In this document: piece by piece, positions 15,504 to 24,396 of the stretch
How the letters are laid out: each line of letters begins with the position of its first letter
Numbering within the stretch: position 1 is the stretch's first letter
Translations under genes and position numbers: made by a program
Assembly: GCA_003526375.1 (NCBI GenBank)
Contig: DPDG01000026.1
Location: 1 to 64,000 of the forward strand
From: Lentisphaeria bacterium
GTDB lineage: Bacteria; Verrucomicrobiota; Lentisphaeria; Victivallales; UBA1829
Reading direction: 5' to 3'
Length of the DNA: 64,000 nucleotides
Notes under the pieces: generated by a model
Database searches by the model: none
What the model was told of the DNA's origin: nothing
Seen by the model: the letters and a program-made list of their open reading frames with translations, nothing else

Positions 15504-18500
15504 ATGGGTGAGAGTTTTGAAGCGAGACTGGTAAAATATTCTTCAAAGGAAACTTTTAAAAAAGCAAAGCATATTCTGCATGCCAACGAACTCCTCTGCT
15601 GTCATGAGACAGCGGCAAAAACTTTGCGCGCGATTTTCCGGGATGCAAAAGGAATCGTGACACGTGTCGAAGTCACCGGATTTCCGCACGGCCCCTATTC
15701 CTGCGCATGCACTTCATGCACCGATGTTTCCACGGGACTCTGTCCGCACGGGCTGGCGGCTTGTCTGTATCACGCAAAATATACGATCAAGCACAAAGAT
15801 GCCGCGAAGGTCAAAGACACTCCGGCGCAGTATGCCGGGCTGAAGTTTTCCGGAATGCCGGAACTTCTGAAACAGGTGCTTGCTCCGCAGAAAGCGGCGG
15901 TCATCATTACGGCGGAATCCGATTTCCCGCATGTCCCGAGCAAATGGGAACGCACGCTGTTTTCCGTCGCCCTCAAAATGAACGGGCGCGATTACATCGG
16001 CAATCTGAACAATCTGCGCCAGCTTCATTTCGGGAAAAATCTCGCGGCGTCGCTCCAGCTTGACGCATTTCCGCTTCAGGACCGCCAGATCATCCGTTTT
16101 CTTGCAATCAATGCGCAGCAGGACGGGACAAAGCTTTCGCTGGACGCCGAACAGACGGCGGAGTTTTTCCACTGTCTTGTGGGATTCCAGAACTTTACGC
16201 GGCTCAATGAAAAGGTCGTGATTCACCGAGAACTCGCGGAACCCGTCATCATGGTGGAGCGTCTCAAGGGAGGGTGCCTGCTGCGTTCGGCAATCATCGT
16301 GAAAGGTTCGCCGCTTCCATTGAAAGACGTCAAGGTGATTACCGGGCGCGCCGGATGCTGGGTCGGAATGCTCGGAGAATACTGGTGGATTCCCGCCCAG
16401 ATGGATGTCGCATGGCTCCGCAACTTCCTGCGGACCACGGTTCAGCCGTGCGACTCGAAAGCGGCGGCGATGCTGATCAATTTCCAGGCGATGCTGCCGT
16501 TCAAACTCATCGAAACCGACGGCGTGAAAGTACGCGAGAAGAAACTCAAGCCGTTCTACAATGCCGCCATGACGAAAGACGGGGCGCTGGAAATCGAGAT
16601 TCTGTTCGACTATGACGGGAGGATCTGCAAGGCGGATCAGGCGCGCCTCGCTTCACAGAACGGCGTATTCTGGAAGCGCAACACCAACGTGGAAAACCTG
16701 TATGTCCAGGAACTCGTAAACTTCGGTTTCGAAATGCTCTCCGGAGCGTCCAGCTCGGACGGCGAGACAAGACTGATCCTGCGGGACCGGGAGGCGGTCG
16801 GCGCATTCGCGGACGAACTGATTCCGCAATGGCTGAATACGGGGCGCGCGTTCCTGCTGTCTTCGGATCTCGCCCAGCTCTGCGGCGATTCCGGCAGGCT
16901 CCGCATATCGACAGAAGTTCTTGCCGAAACCGACGCTTGGTTCGACGTATCCGTAAAACTGACCTCCGCCTCGCAGCCGCTCCCGTGGCGTGATCTCGTC
17001 GCCGCAGCCAAAAACAATGAACTGTTCATATCCGGCGGCAACGGGAGTTTCATCAAGGTTCCTCCCGCTCTGCGCCGGCTTGCTTTCGGAGTCTGTGAAA
17101 CCGCACTTCCGCAGGTCCGAGCCGCAGCCGGAGATCAGATCAGCACCTCGGACATCCTGCGCGTTCCCCGCTTTGCCGCTCTGCACTGGGCGGCGCTCGG
17201 CGCGGAGATCCCCGGCGCCGTGCCGGTGGAGTTCCTGCGTCTGAAGGTCGATGTGGACGGAATCGGCGAGGAGACCTCCTCGGAGAACGTCAATCTGGAG
17301 CTGCCGCTGTTCCGGGGCGCTCTGCGCAAATACCAGCAGGCGGGCGTGCTCTGGATGAAAACGCTCGGCGCACGCGGCTTCAATCTGATCCTTGCGGATG
17401 AGATGGGACTCGGAAAAACGGTTCAGACGCTTTCCCTGCTCGCCTCCGATACGGAAAAAAATCTGCCGGCTCTGATTCTCTGTCCCACCAGCCTTCTGGA
17501 AAACTGGGCGCGCGAAGCGGAAAAATTTGTGCCGACTCTGAAAACGCTCGTCATCACGGGAAGCGACCGCAGGAAACTCTGGGAAAACGCGCTTTTCCAT
17601 GACATCTGCATCTGCTCTTACAGCATCATCAAACGCGACGTGGAACATGTGCGCGACCTTCAATTCAAATACCTGATTCTCGACGAGGCGCAGCATATCA
17701 AAAACCCGTCCACCGGAAACTCGCAGACCTGCAAATCCATCGAGGCGGTGCATAAGCTGGTTCTGACAGGAACGCCGCTGGAGAATTCACCGGAAGACCT
17801 CTGGTCGATCTTCGATTTCCTGCATCAGGGCATGTTCGGGTCGCTGAACTCGTTCCGCAGGAAATATATCGCGCAGACCGCGTCTCCGGATGCGATCAGG
17901 GATCTCTCATCGCAAATCGCGCCGTTCATTCTGCGCCGCAAGAAGGCGGATGTCTACAAGGAGATCCCGCCGAAGATCGAGCAGACCCTGTATTGCGAAA
18001 TGGATGATTCCCAGCGGAAAGTCTACGATGCGTTTCTCGCGGAGGGACGGCGGAAATGCGAGATTCTCAAATCCGGTTCGCATGAGCTTTCCAAGTTTGA
18101 GATTCTCTCCTCCCTGCTCCGCCTGCGCCAGGTCTGCTGCCACCCCGACCTGATCCCCGGCACGCTCAGACCGGATGCGGACACACCGGTACGGTCCGCA
18201 AAGATGGAACTCCTGAAAGAGCTCCTGCTGGAAACCATCGACAGCGGGCACAAGGTGTTGCTGTTCAGTCAGTTCACCTCGCTGCTGTCGATCGTGCGCA
18301 ACTGGCTGGACTCGGAGTCGATCCGCTACGAGTATCTGGACGGAGCAACCACGGACCGTATGGCGCATGTAGACTCTTTCAACAACTCTGCGGACATCCC
18401 GCTTTTCCTTTTGAGTCTCAAAGCAGGCGGGCTCGGCTTGAACCTGACCTCCGCCGATACGGTCATCATCTACGATCCCTGGTGGAATCCCGCCGCGGAA

Positions 18501-18704
18501 GCACAGGCGGCGGACCGGACACACAGGATCGGGCAGACCAAGAGCGTGAACTGCATCAAGCTTCTGGTCAAGAATTCGATCGAGGAAAAGGTGCTGGAAC
18601 TACAGCGGATGAAAGCCGGACTGTTCAACAATCTGGTGGAGGCACCCTCCGAAGCCATGCGCGGCATGAGCATGGAGGACTTTGAATTCCTTCTGAAAGA
18701 CTGA
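15504..18704 (+). CDS. SWIM zinc finger-SNF2 family helicase-like ATPase
   Basis: The 1066-residue RapA/HepA-like dsDNA translocase starts at ATG 15504, with AAGGA 8 nt upstream; an in-frame ATG at 15495 is the alternative. A SWIM zinc-binding motif (CxC...CPHxxAxxxH) lies near residues 68-91. A long middle region leads to the SNF2 ATPase (motif I DEMGLGKT near 631, DEAQH near 725) and helicase C-terminal domain (from about 920, with LSLKAGGLGLNL and DRTHRIGQ). SWIM-SNF2 proteins are widespread in bacteria and probably remodel protein-DNA complexes or RNA polymerase; the exact role is unknown. xseB follows 57 nt downstream on the same strand. Confidence 0.92.
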   Translation: MGESFEARLVKYSSKETFKKAKHILHANELLCCHETAAKTLRAIFRDAKGIVTRVEVTGFPHGPYSCACTSCTDVSTGLCPHGLAACLYHAKYTIKHKDAAKVKDTPAQYAGLKFSGMPELLKQVLAPQKAAVIITAESDFPHVPSKWERTLFSVALKMNGRDYIGNLNNLRQLHFGKNLAASLQLDAFPLQDRQIIRFLAINAQQDGTKLSLDAEQTAEFFHCLVGFQNFTRLNEKVVIHRELAEPVIMVERLKGGCLLRSAIIVKGSPLPLKDVKVITGRAGCWVGMLGEYWWIPAQMDVAWLRNFLRTTVQPCDSKAAAMLINFQAMLPFKLIETDGVKVREKKLKPFYNAAMTKDGALEIEILFDYDGRICKADQARLASQNGVFWKRNTNVENLYVQELVNFGFEMLSGASSSDGETRLILRDREAVGAFADELIPQWLNTGRAFLLSSDLAQLCGDSGRLRISTEVLAETDAWFDVSVKLTSASQPLPWRDLVAAAKNNELFISGGNGSFIKVPPALRRLAFGVCETALPQVRAAAGDQISTSDILRVPRFAALHWAALGAEIPGAVPVEFLRLKVDVDGIGEETSSENVNLELPLFRGALRKYQQAGVLWMKTLGARGFNLILADEMGLGKTVQTLSLLASDTEKNLPALILCPTSLLENWAREAEKFVPTLKTLVITGSDRRKLWENALFHDICICSYSIIKRDVEHVRDLQFKYLILDEAQHIKNPSTGNSQTCKSIEAVHKLVLTGTPLENSPEDLWSIFDFLHQGMFGSLNSFRRKYIAQTASPDAIRDLSSQIAPFILRRKKADVYKEIPPKIEQTLYCEMDDSQRKVYDAFLAEGRRKCEILKSGSHELSKFEILSSLLRLRQVCCHPDLIPGTLRPDADTPVRSAKMELLKELLLETIDSGHKVLLFSQFTSLLSIVRNWLDSESIRYEYLDGATTDRMAHVDSFNNSADIPLFLLSLKAGGLGLNLTSADTVIIYDPWWNPAAEAQAADRTHRIGQTKSVNCIKLLVKNSIEEKVLELQRMKAGLFNNLVEAPSEAMRGMSMEDFEFLLKD

Positions 18705-18761
18705 CGCAGCAAGACCGGCAGGGACTTAACAGGCATTGATTCATAACAACGGGAGTTTATC

Positions 18762-19052
18762 ATGGCAATAGATGAGGCAAAAATCAAGGAATTTGAAGCT
18801 CTTTCCTTTGAAGAGGGAATGATGCGCCTGGAAGAAATCGTCAGAAACATGGAAGGCGGAAAAGTGCCGCTGGAACAGATGATCGGCAATTTTGAGGAAG
18901 GGTCCGCTCTTGCGGCGGTCTGCCATAAGAAACTGAACTCCCTCAAGAGAAAAATCGACGTTCTTCAGAAGAATCCCGCCGGAGGGACCATGTGGAAAAA
19001 TATGGATGTTCCCGAATCCGGAACTCCGGCGGAAAATGAGGCGCTTTCCTGA
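18762..19052 (+). CDS. xseB: exodeoxyribonuclease VII small subunit
   Basis: The 96-residue cytoplasmic protein matches XseB: FEEGMMRLEEIVRNMEGGKV followed by PLEQMIGNFEEGSAL and a helical Lys-rich segment. XseB forms the coiled-coil part of ExoVII, which with XseA degrades single-stranded DNA. It is somewhat longer than the usual 70-85 residues because of a C-terminal tail. ACGGGAG precedes the ATG. xseA is not adjacent. The gene converges on the amidohydrolase gene with only 7 nt between. Confidence 0.88.
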   Translation: MAIDEAKIKEFEALSFEEGMMRLEEIVRNMEGGKVPLEQMIGNFEEGSALAAVCHKKLNSLKRKIDVLQKNPAGGTMWKNMDVPESGTPAENEALS

Positions 19053-19059
19053 TTGTTCC

Positions 19060-19986
19060 TCAACCGGAAACGGCATCCCCGCCGATCGGAAGCGGAAGGT
19101 TGAAGAAACGGATTGCGTTTTCCCTGGCGATCTTGCGGAAAACAGCCTCTGTTATTTTTCCCTCTCCGCGCCATTTCAGCAGCAGTTTCATCGTGTTGAA
19201 CGGCATGGACGCAAAACAGATGTCCGTGCCGAAAAACAGCCTGTCCTGAAACTCCGTCAGAAACTTCGGACCGTAGTCATGATCGCAGTTCAACATGCGG
19301 AAGGCGTCGGAAAGTTCTCCGAGGAGATTCGGATAATGCCGGAACAGCTTCGGGACCACGCCTTCTTCACGGATCGGCGAAACCGGCATTTCGGAAAATA
19401 CATAATCCGCATTGTCGTTGAAAACCGGTTTCCGCTGTGCCGGAGTCTCAAGTCTCCCCAGTTCAGACCAGAAAATCGGGCCATGCGCAAATACAGTGAG
19501 CTTCGGAAACCGCGCAAGCGTCCGTTCAAACTGGGGAATGCCCGGTTCGTCATACAACCCGAAATCTCCGCCGATCCGGTCGGAACCGTCCCACGTCACC
19601 GGAAGCCCGACCTTCTCCGCGCACCGGAAAAGATTCTGCACACGTTCATCCATCGTCGCCAGATTCGGCATGATCTCTCCGACTCCGCGACATCCTTTGT
19701 CCTTGTAATAAGCGAGCACACGGTCCAGAGGCGCATACGGCGAATCGCTCAGGGCGCGCGGGTCCACATTGCAGAAAGGAATAATCCTGTCCGGATGCTG
19801 TTCCGCCATCTCAAGGATATCCTCATTCGCCTGCGGCAGATAAATTTCCGAGTTCACGACAGGCAGAACGCATCCCATTTCAATTCCGCATTCGTCATAA
19901 CGTTTCAGCAGTTCCTCCACACTCGGGAACTGCACGACAAACGGCACCGGTTTCCGGTACGCGTGAGCATGAATATCGACAAACAT
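19060..19986 (-). CDS. amidohydrolase family (Amidohydro_2) metal-dependent hydrolase
   Basis: The 308-residue TIM-barrel protein starts with the metal-binding DIHAHAY (HxH motif). A barrel His lies in VFAHGP, and the strand-8 Asp in FFGTDICFAS. These are the features of Amidohydro_2 proteins (ACMSD/LigJ-like hydrolases and decarboxylases). The substrate is unknown; uronate or lactone intermediates are plausible. It lies downstream of the GNAT and GntR/LacI-type regulator genes on the same strand (15-nt gap), so the three probably form one operon. Confidence 0.82.
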   Translation of the reverse strand: MFVDIHAHAYRKPVPFVVQFPSVEELLKRYDECGIEMGCVLPVVNSEIYLPQANEDILEMAEQHPDRIIPFCNVDPRALSDSPYAPLDRVLAYYKDKGCRGVGEIMPNLATMDERVQNLFRCAEKVGLPVTWDGSDRIGGDFGLYDEPGIPQFERTLARFPKLTVFAHGPIFWSELGRLETPAQRKPVFNDNADYVFSEMPVSPIREEGVVPKLFRHYPNLLGELSDAFRMLNCDHDYGPKFLTEFQDRLFFGTDICFASMPFNTMKLLLKWRGEGKITEAVFRKIARENAIRFFNLPLPIGGDAVSG

Positions 19987-20001
19987 GATTCATCCTTTCT
20001 T

Positions 20002-20490
20002 TCATTCATAAAATTTTGCAAGCTGTATTTCGTCCACACCCTTGTAAAAATGATCTTTCAGACGCCCCTCCTCGGCAAATCCCATCTTTTTATAAAAAGC
20101 CTGCGCACGAAGGTTGATATGCGAAGTGCAGGTATAAATTTTACGCATCTTCAACTCCTTCCAGAAAGACTCGGCGGCATGGAACAGCGCCCGTCCGCAC
20201 CCCTTTGAGAACGTGTCCGGATCGACCCCGATCACATTCAGGACTCCCAACCCGCACTTCGTGTTGGCGGACACACACAGATAACCGATCACCCTCCCCC
20301 CGTCCTCCGCCACAAAGGAACGGGTGACGGAATGTTCCGTTTTTCCCGAAGAACAGCGAATCCAATAGGCTTCGGATTCAGGCGCATCCTTCTCCATGCG
20401 TTCTCCCAGGAATGTCCTGAAACTTTCAAACATGATCCGGGCAACCTGTCCGGCGTCACGTTCTTCGAACTCTCTTACCTGCATACTCAT
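20002..20490 (-). CDS. GNAT family N-acetyltransferase
   Basis: A 162-residue acetyl-CoA-dependent acyltransferase. The core shows the GNAT pattern: VLNVIGVDPDTFSKGCGRAL forms strand 4 and the pyrophosphate-binding loop, and LRAQAFYKKMGF forms the late helix and strand. The start at 20490 is chosen because AAGGAG lies 6 nt upstream and its ATG overlaps the stop of the regulator gene (ATGA), indicating translational coupling. Acceptor substrate unknown. Confidence 0.85.
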   Translation of the reverse strand: MSMQVREFEERDAGQVARIMFESFRTFLGERMEKDAPESEAYWIRCSSGKTEHSVTRSFVAEDGGRVIGYLCVSANTKCGLGVLNVIGVDPDTFSKGCGRALFHAAESFWKELKMRKIYTCTSHINLRAQAFYKKMGFAEEGRLKDHFYKGVDEIQLAKFYE

Positions 20491-21584
20491 TTTTTCTCCT
20501 TTTTCCGCTTCTGCGGATATTTGATGCAACTCCCGCGCTCAATCATCTGCGGCCTCAGATAGATTTTGCGGTCGGGCGGCGCTTTGCCTTTCAGGATTTC
20601 CGTGATCAGTTCCAGACTTTTCCGTCCCAAATCCTCGATATGGTGATCGAATGTGGTCAGCGGTACGTCACCCGCCTTTACGGGGTAATTGCCGTATCCG
20701 ATTACAGAGAGAGAATCCGGAACGGCAAGTCCGGCTTCCTCCGCCGCGCGAATCGCCCCGTAAGCCATATAATCCTCAAATGCGATCAGCGCAGTCGGAC
20801 GCTTTCCTTCGTTCCAGAGCTTTTTGAAAGCGTGATATCCGCTCTCCTCTCCCCAGTCGCACGCCTTGAAAAAACACTCATCTTCAACAAGAGCAAGTTC
20901 GGCAAGCATCTGCCGGTATGCAAGATATCCGCCGGTCGTGACAGCCTTGCAGGACGGCCCGCTCAACACCCCGATCCGGCGGTGTCCCAGACGAACCAGA
21001 TGCCGCATAGCCTCAAACATCGCGGAAAAAGCCTCGTTCATTACCACGGCGACATCCTCTCCGGCAATGTCATTTCCCAGCAGGACAAACGGAATATCCT
21101 GCTGTTTCAGATACAGGATCGAAGTTTCCGGCAATTCCGTAATCACAATCAGCCCGTCAAAATGACGCTGTGCGGCAAACTCCCGGATCGAGGTGTTCCG
21201 GATGCAGAAAATGCGCAGGGAACAGGGCAGCGTCTTTCCCCGTTCCGAAATTCCGTGGAGAATCCGCGTGATATAAGGATGATTCAGGTCATCAAGGTCC
21301 GCCAGAAGCAACCCGATGTCGGGACAGTTCTTCCGCACCGGTGATTTTCCCCCGCCGGATTCCGAATGCAGGTCATTCACGATGGTTCCGCTCCCCTTCA
21401 CAGCCGAAGCGGCACCTTCCATGACCAGCTCATTCAGAGCTTTGACCGAAGTATTCCGGCTGGTCGAAAACAGGACGGCAAGCTCGTTGGAGGAAGGCAG
21501 TCTGTCACCCGGACGGTATTTGCCCTGCCGTATCTCCTCCTTCAGGATATCCTTGATATGCTGATACATCGGAATATTTTCCAT
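20487..21584 (-). CDS. GntR-type DNA-binding / LacI-type sugar-binding transcriptional regulator
   Basis: An N-terminal GntR winged helix (residues about 5-70; YRPGDRLPSSNELAVLFSTS, then VKALNELVMEGAASAVKGSG) is joined to a LacI/PBP1-type effector domain (about 85-355; IGLLLADLDD, GLIVIT, RRIGVLSG, LAVPDSLSVIGYG). This AraR-like architecture is common for sugar-responsive repressors. The ATG at 21584 has GAGG 5 nt upstream; an ATG at 21599 without such a site is the alternative. It heads an operon with GNAT and amidohydrolase genes. Its operator is unknown; the site at 15232 is one candidate. Confidence 0.88.
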   Translation of the reverse strand: MENIPMYQHIKDILKEEIRQGKYRPGDRLPSSNELAVLFSTSRNTSVKALNELVMEGAASAVKGSGTIVNDLHSESGGGKSPVRKNCPDIGLLLADLDDLNHPYITRILHGISERGKTLPCSLRIFCIRNTSIREFAAQRHFDGLIVITELPETSILYLKQQDIPFVLLGNDIAGEDVAVVMNEAFSAMFEAMRHLVRLGHRRIGVLSGPSCKAVTTGGYLAYRQMLAELALVEDECFFKACDWGEESGYHAFKKLWNEGKRPTALIAFEDYMAYGAIRAAEEAGLAVPDSLSVIGYGNYPVKAGDVPLTTFDHHIEDLGRKSLELITEILKGKAPPDRKIYLRPQMIERGSCIKYPQKRKKEKK

Positions 21585-21747
21585 AAACGCCTCATTCAAA
21601 AGTTTACTGGTTTACCATATAACTTTAAAATAAAGGCTATTTTCCTGATTGCAAGGCGCCGGACTGATTTTTCCCGAATATTTTCCGGTACACGGCAGTG
21701 CGGGAGGCTCCATTCGGAAAAAAGCAGCCATAAACACGGGAAAGCTG

Positions 21748-21776
21748 TTGCAAATCACGGAAATACGAACTATATT
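21748..21776 (+). promoter_or_regulatory. promoter of the exopolysaccharide locus
   Basis: TTGCAA (21748-21753), 17-nt spacer, TATATT (21771-21776). The leader to the STAS gene is about 50 nt. Confidence 0.5.
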
Positions 21777-21832
21777 ATTGTACAGTATTATAAGGGTCTG
21801 CACTTTACAAAAACGGAGCATCATTTTTTACC

Positions 21833-22168
21833 ATGGTTATCAACAGTTATGAGAAGAACGGCGTTGCAGTAGTCGAAATCAAAGGGCGTCTCGCCGCGGA
21901 AAGCGTGGAAGATCTCCGGAACGCCTTTTTGAAGCTGTTTGCCGACCACAGACGTTTTGTGTTCGATCTCGCCGGAATGGATTACCTGGACAGCACGGGG
22001 CTGGGGGCAATCGTATTCTGCCTGAAAAGTTGTACGGAGTTCAACGGAACGTTCAAACTTGCGAATCTGACTGACAAGCCGCGCATGATTTTTGAAATCA
22101 CGAAGGCGTATCGTATTTTCGATATTTACGACAGCCTGGAAGAAGCGATCAATGCCGCAAAAGAATAG
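21833..22168 (+). CDS. STAS domain anti-anti-sigma factor-like protein
   Basis: The 111-residue protein is a single STAS domain. The SpoIIAA/RsbV phosphorylation-site motif is present as DYLDSTGLGAIV, with Ser at about residue 53. Such proteins bind anti-sigma kinases in their unphosphorylated form. No kinase or sigma factor gene is nearby. It is instead the first gene of an exopolysaccharide gene set, 49 nt before the sugar transferase, so it may regulate a biosynthetic enzyme (inference). Confidence 0.88.
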   Translation: MVINSYEKNGVAVVEIKGRLAAESVEDLRNAFLKLFADHRRFVFDLAGMDYLDSTGLGAIVFCLKSCTEFNGTFKLANLTDKPRMIFEITKAYRIFDIYDSLEEAINAAKE

Positions 22169-22217
22169 AAGTCTTATCTCTGCGCCACTTCCGGCATGCT
22201 GTTGAGGGGGCTATGAT

Positions 22218-22958
22218 ATGAAACCCGGAAAAACAGAAAAAAAGCCGTTGGGCTGTGAGACGAAGGAACTGATGGAATTCCTGCTTAAGCCGAAGCATAA
22301 GAAGGATATCCAGAGAATCAACTTCAAGATCAGGGTCTGGAACTTTACCGTCAGAAGCGCCTATCTGTTGAAGCGATGCTTCGATCTGGTCGGAAGCCTC
22401 ATCCTGCTGGTCTGCCTTTCGCCGGTATTTCTGATCACGGCAATCTGGGTCAAGCTGGATTCTCCGGGACCGCTGATCTATCGTCAGGTCCGGGTAGGGC
22501 TCAACGGACGCCACTTCTATTTCTATAAATTCCGCTCCATGTATGTGGACGCGGACAAACGGAGAAAGGAGCTGGAAGAGGAAAATGAATCCGGCGACGG
22601 CGTCATATTCAAAATGAAAAGGGACCCGCGCATTACGCTCTGCGGGCGCTTCATCCGGAAATACAGTATTGATGAACTGCCTCAGATCTTCAATGTCCTG
22701 CTCGGGGATATGAGCCTCGTCGGGCCGCGCCCTCCCCTGCCGCAGGAGGTTGATCTTTATACGCTCGACGACAGGAAGCGTCTCCAGATTCTTCCGGGAA
22801 TCACCTGCATCTGGCAAATCTCCGGCAGAAGCGATATCCCGTTCCATCAGCAGGTAATGCTGGATAAAGAATACATCAAAAGCCAGAGCATCTGGAAGGA
22901 TCTTCTGATTTTACTGAAAACAATTCCGGCGGTCCTGACCGGACGCGGCGCCTACTGA
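22218..22958 (+). CDS. undecaprenyl-phosphate sugar phosphotransferase (bacterial sugar transferase family)
   Basis: The 246-residue ExoY-like priming enzyme transfers a sugar-1-phosphate to the lipid carrier at the inner membrane. One hydrophobic re-entrant helix (about residues 55-75; VGSLILLVCLSPVFL) precedes the catalytic region with SPGPLIYRQVRVG, FYKFRSM, SIDELPQIFNVL and GDMSLVGPRPPLP, and the C-terminal TCIWQISGRS. All hallmark residues are present. It lacks the multi-helix N-terminus of WbaP/PglC-like long forms. A GAGGGGG site precedes the ATG. Confidence 0.92.
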   Translation: MKPGKTEKKPLGCETKELMEFLLKPKHKKDIQRINFKIRVWNFTVRSAYLLKRCFDLVGSLILLVCLSPVFLITAIWVKLDSPGPLIYRQVRVGLNGRHFYFYKFRSMYVDADKRRKELEEENESGDGVIFKMKRDPRITLCGRFIRKYSIDELPQIFNVLLGDMSLVGPRPPLPQEVDLYTLDDRKRLQILPGITCIWQISGRSDIPFHQQVMLDKEYIKSQSIWKDLLILLKTIPAVLTGRGAY

Positions 22959-22969
22959 AAAGGAATGGA

Positions 22970-24361
22970 ATGAAAGCAATCCTGTATTGTCCAGAGTCCA
23001 GCACGGAGTGGATCCGGAAATTTTTCCCGGATTATCCGCCTTACCTGCTGCGGTTCGGCAACAAACCTTATCTCGGTTTTCTGGTTGATTTCTGCATTCT
23101 GAGCGGAATCCGGGAGATCAGGATCGTTTCGGACAATCCCACGTCGGAGCTTTACGACCATTTCGGAGACGGTATGCCGCTGGGAATTCAAATCAGCTAT
23201 GCGGCAGCTCATCCGGAGGAAACCCTCAAAAAACTCCTGCTGAAAAACCGCGCATTCTGCGCCGGCGACGACCTGCTGCTTCTGTCGGGCATGATCTGGA
23301 TTGACTATGACAAGCGCAAACCCGAACCTCTGCAATTCGACGCGGACACCCTTTGCGGCAGGGCTTTTACTGAAACGGACGGCTGGTATCTGATCGGCAG
23401 GAACAGGTTCCCCGATTTCCCGGACACCCCTGCGGAAATGCAGCTCTGTTCCGATATCCTTGAAGTTACTCCGGTCGATTCCATTCAGATGTTTTATCAG
23501 CAGAACATGCGGATCGTATATGAACAGTCCGCATGTTACAACCTGCCGGGGTACGGCGACAGCGCCACATTCATCATAGGGCGCGATGTAGAGATTCCAA
23601 AAAGCGTCACGGTCAGCACACCGGTCATTCTCGGTAGTTCAATCCAACTGGGAAAAGATTCCTGCATCGGTCCGGGTGCGATCATCGGCGACAACTCCCT
23701 GATCGACAACGGCGTCATTCTCAACAATGCCATTGTGATGGGCAACACTTATGTGGGCAGCAAACTCCAGTTCGAAGACAAAATCATTTACCGCAATTAC
23801 ATCATCGATCCCCGGAAAGGGGTCAAGCTCGACATCGTCGATGAGTTCCTGCTGACACCGCTGGTCAAACAGGGCTACTGGAGTTGCCCGGTCACTCAAA
23901 GAGTCATAGCGCTTCTCATGCTCGTATTCTATTTCATCCCGTTTCTGCTGTTCCGCCCTTTCATACGGATACATGCCGAAGAAGTGGAATGCTATATGAA
24001 CCAGCAGCGTAAAAGGAAGCTGAAACTGCATCTGTACATTCAGCCGCCGGACAGTTTTCCGGGACGTTATTTCCTGAAATTTTCCCTGGACCGCTACCAT
24101 CTTCTGCCACTGGTCCTGACGGGCAGGCTTCGTCTTGTCGGCAGTTATATTCTGGAAGCGACCCCGGAAAATGCACGTATCCTGAAACAGTTTCCGGACT
24201 ATGCGCCGGGCATCTTTTCCTATTCGGAATATCTTCAGCATGACAATGATCCCTTTCAAAGAGAAATTGACGAGCTGTATTATATGTATCACGCAAGCTT
24301 CTGGAATAACTTCAAAATCCTGAAGGGAATCCTGATGCGCAATTTATTGAAACGGACCTGA
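22970..24361 (+). CDS. fusion of degenerate nucleotidyltransferase, left-handed beta-helix and degenerate sugar transferase-like region
   Basis: The 463-residue protein has no close match I can name. Residues 1-190 look like a sugar nucleotidyltransferase (FGNKPYLGFLVDFCILSGI resembles the substrate-binding helix), but the GGxGTRL nucleotide loop is absent. Residues about 200-275 are hexapeptide repeats of a left-handed beta-helix (IIGRDVEIPKSV, SCIGPGAIIGDN). A membrane helix sits near 312-335. The C-terminus (about 375-455; GRLRLVGSYI, DELYYMYHASFWNNFKIL) resembles the last half of a bacterial sugar transferase with the GDMSLVGPRP signature eroded. It lies 11 nt after the intact sugar transferase gene, so a scaffold or specificity role is likely. 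Confidence 0.65.
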   Translation: MKAILYCPESSTEWIRKFFPDYPPYLLRFGNKPYLGFLVDFCILSGIREIRIVSDNPTSELYDHFGDGMPLGIQISYAAAHPEETLKKLLLKNRAFCAGDDLLLLSGMIWIDYDKRKPEPLQFDADTLCGRAFTETDGWYLIGRNRFPDFPDTPAEMQLCSDILEVTPVDSIQMFYQQNMRIVYEQSACYNLPGYGDSATFIIGRDVEIPKSVTVSTPVILGSSIQLGKDSCIGPGAIIGDNSLIDNGVILNNAIVMGNTYVGSKLQFEDKIIYRNYIIDPRKGVKLDIVDEFLLTPLVKQGYWSCPVTQRVIALLMLVFYFIPFLLFRPFIRIHAEEVECYMNQQRKRKLKLHLYIQPPDSFPGRYFLKFSLDRYHLLPLVLTGRLRLVGSYILEATPENARILKQFPDYAPGIFSYSEYLQHDNDPFQREIDELYYMYHASFWNNFKILKGILMRNLLKRT

Positions 24362-24396
24362 TGCAACGGGTACTGCATGAACTCAGGAGAAACAAT

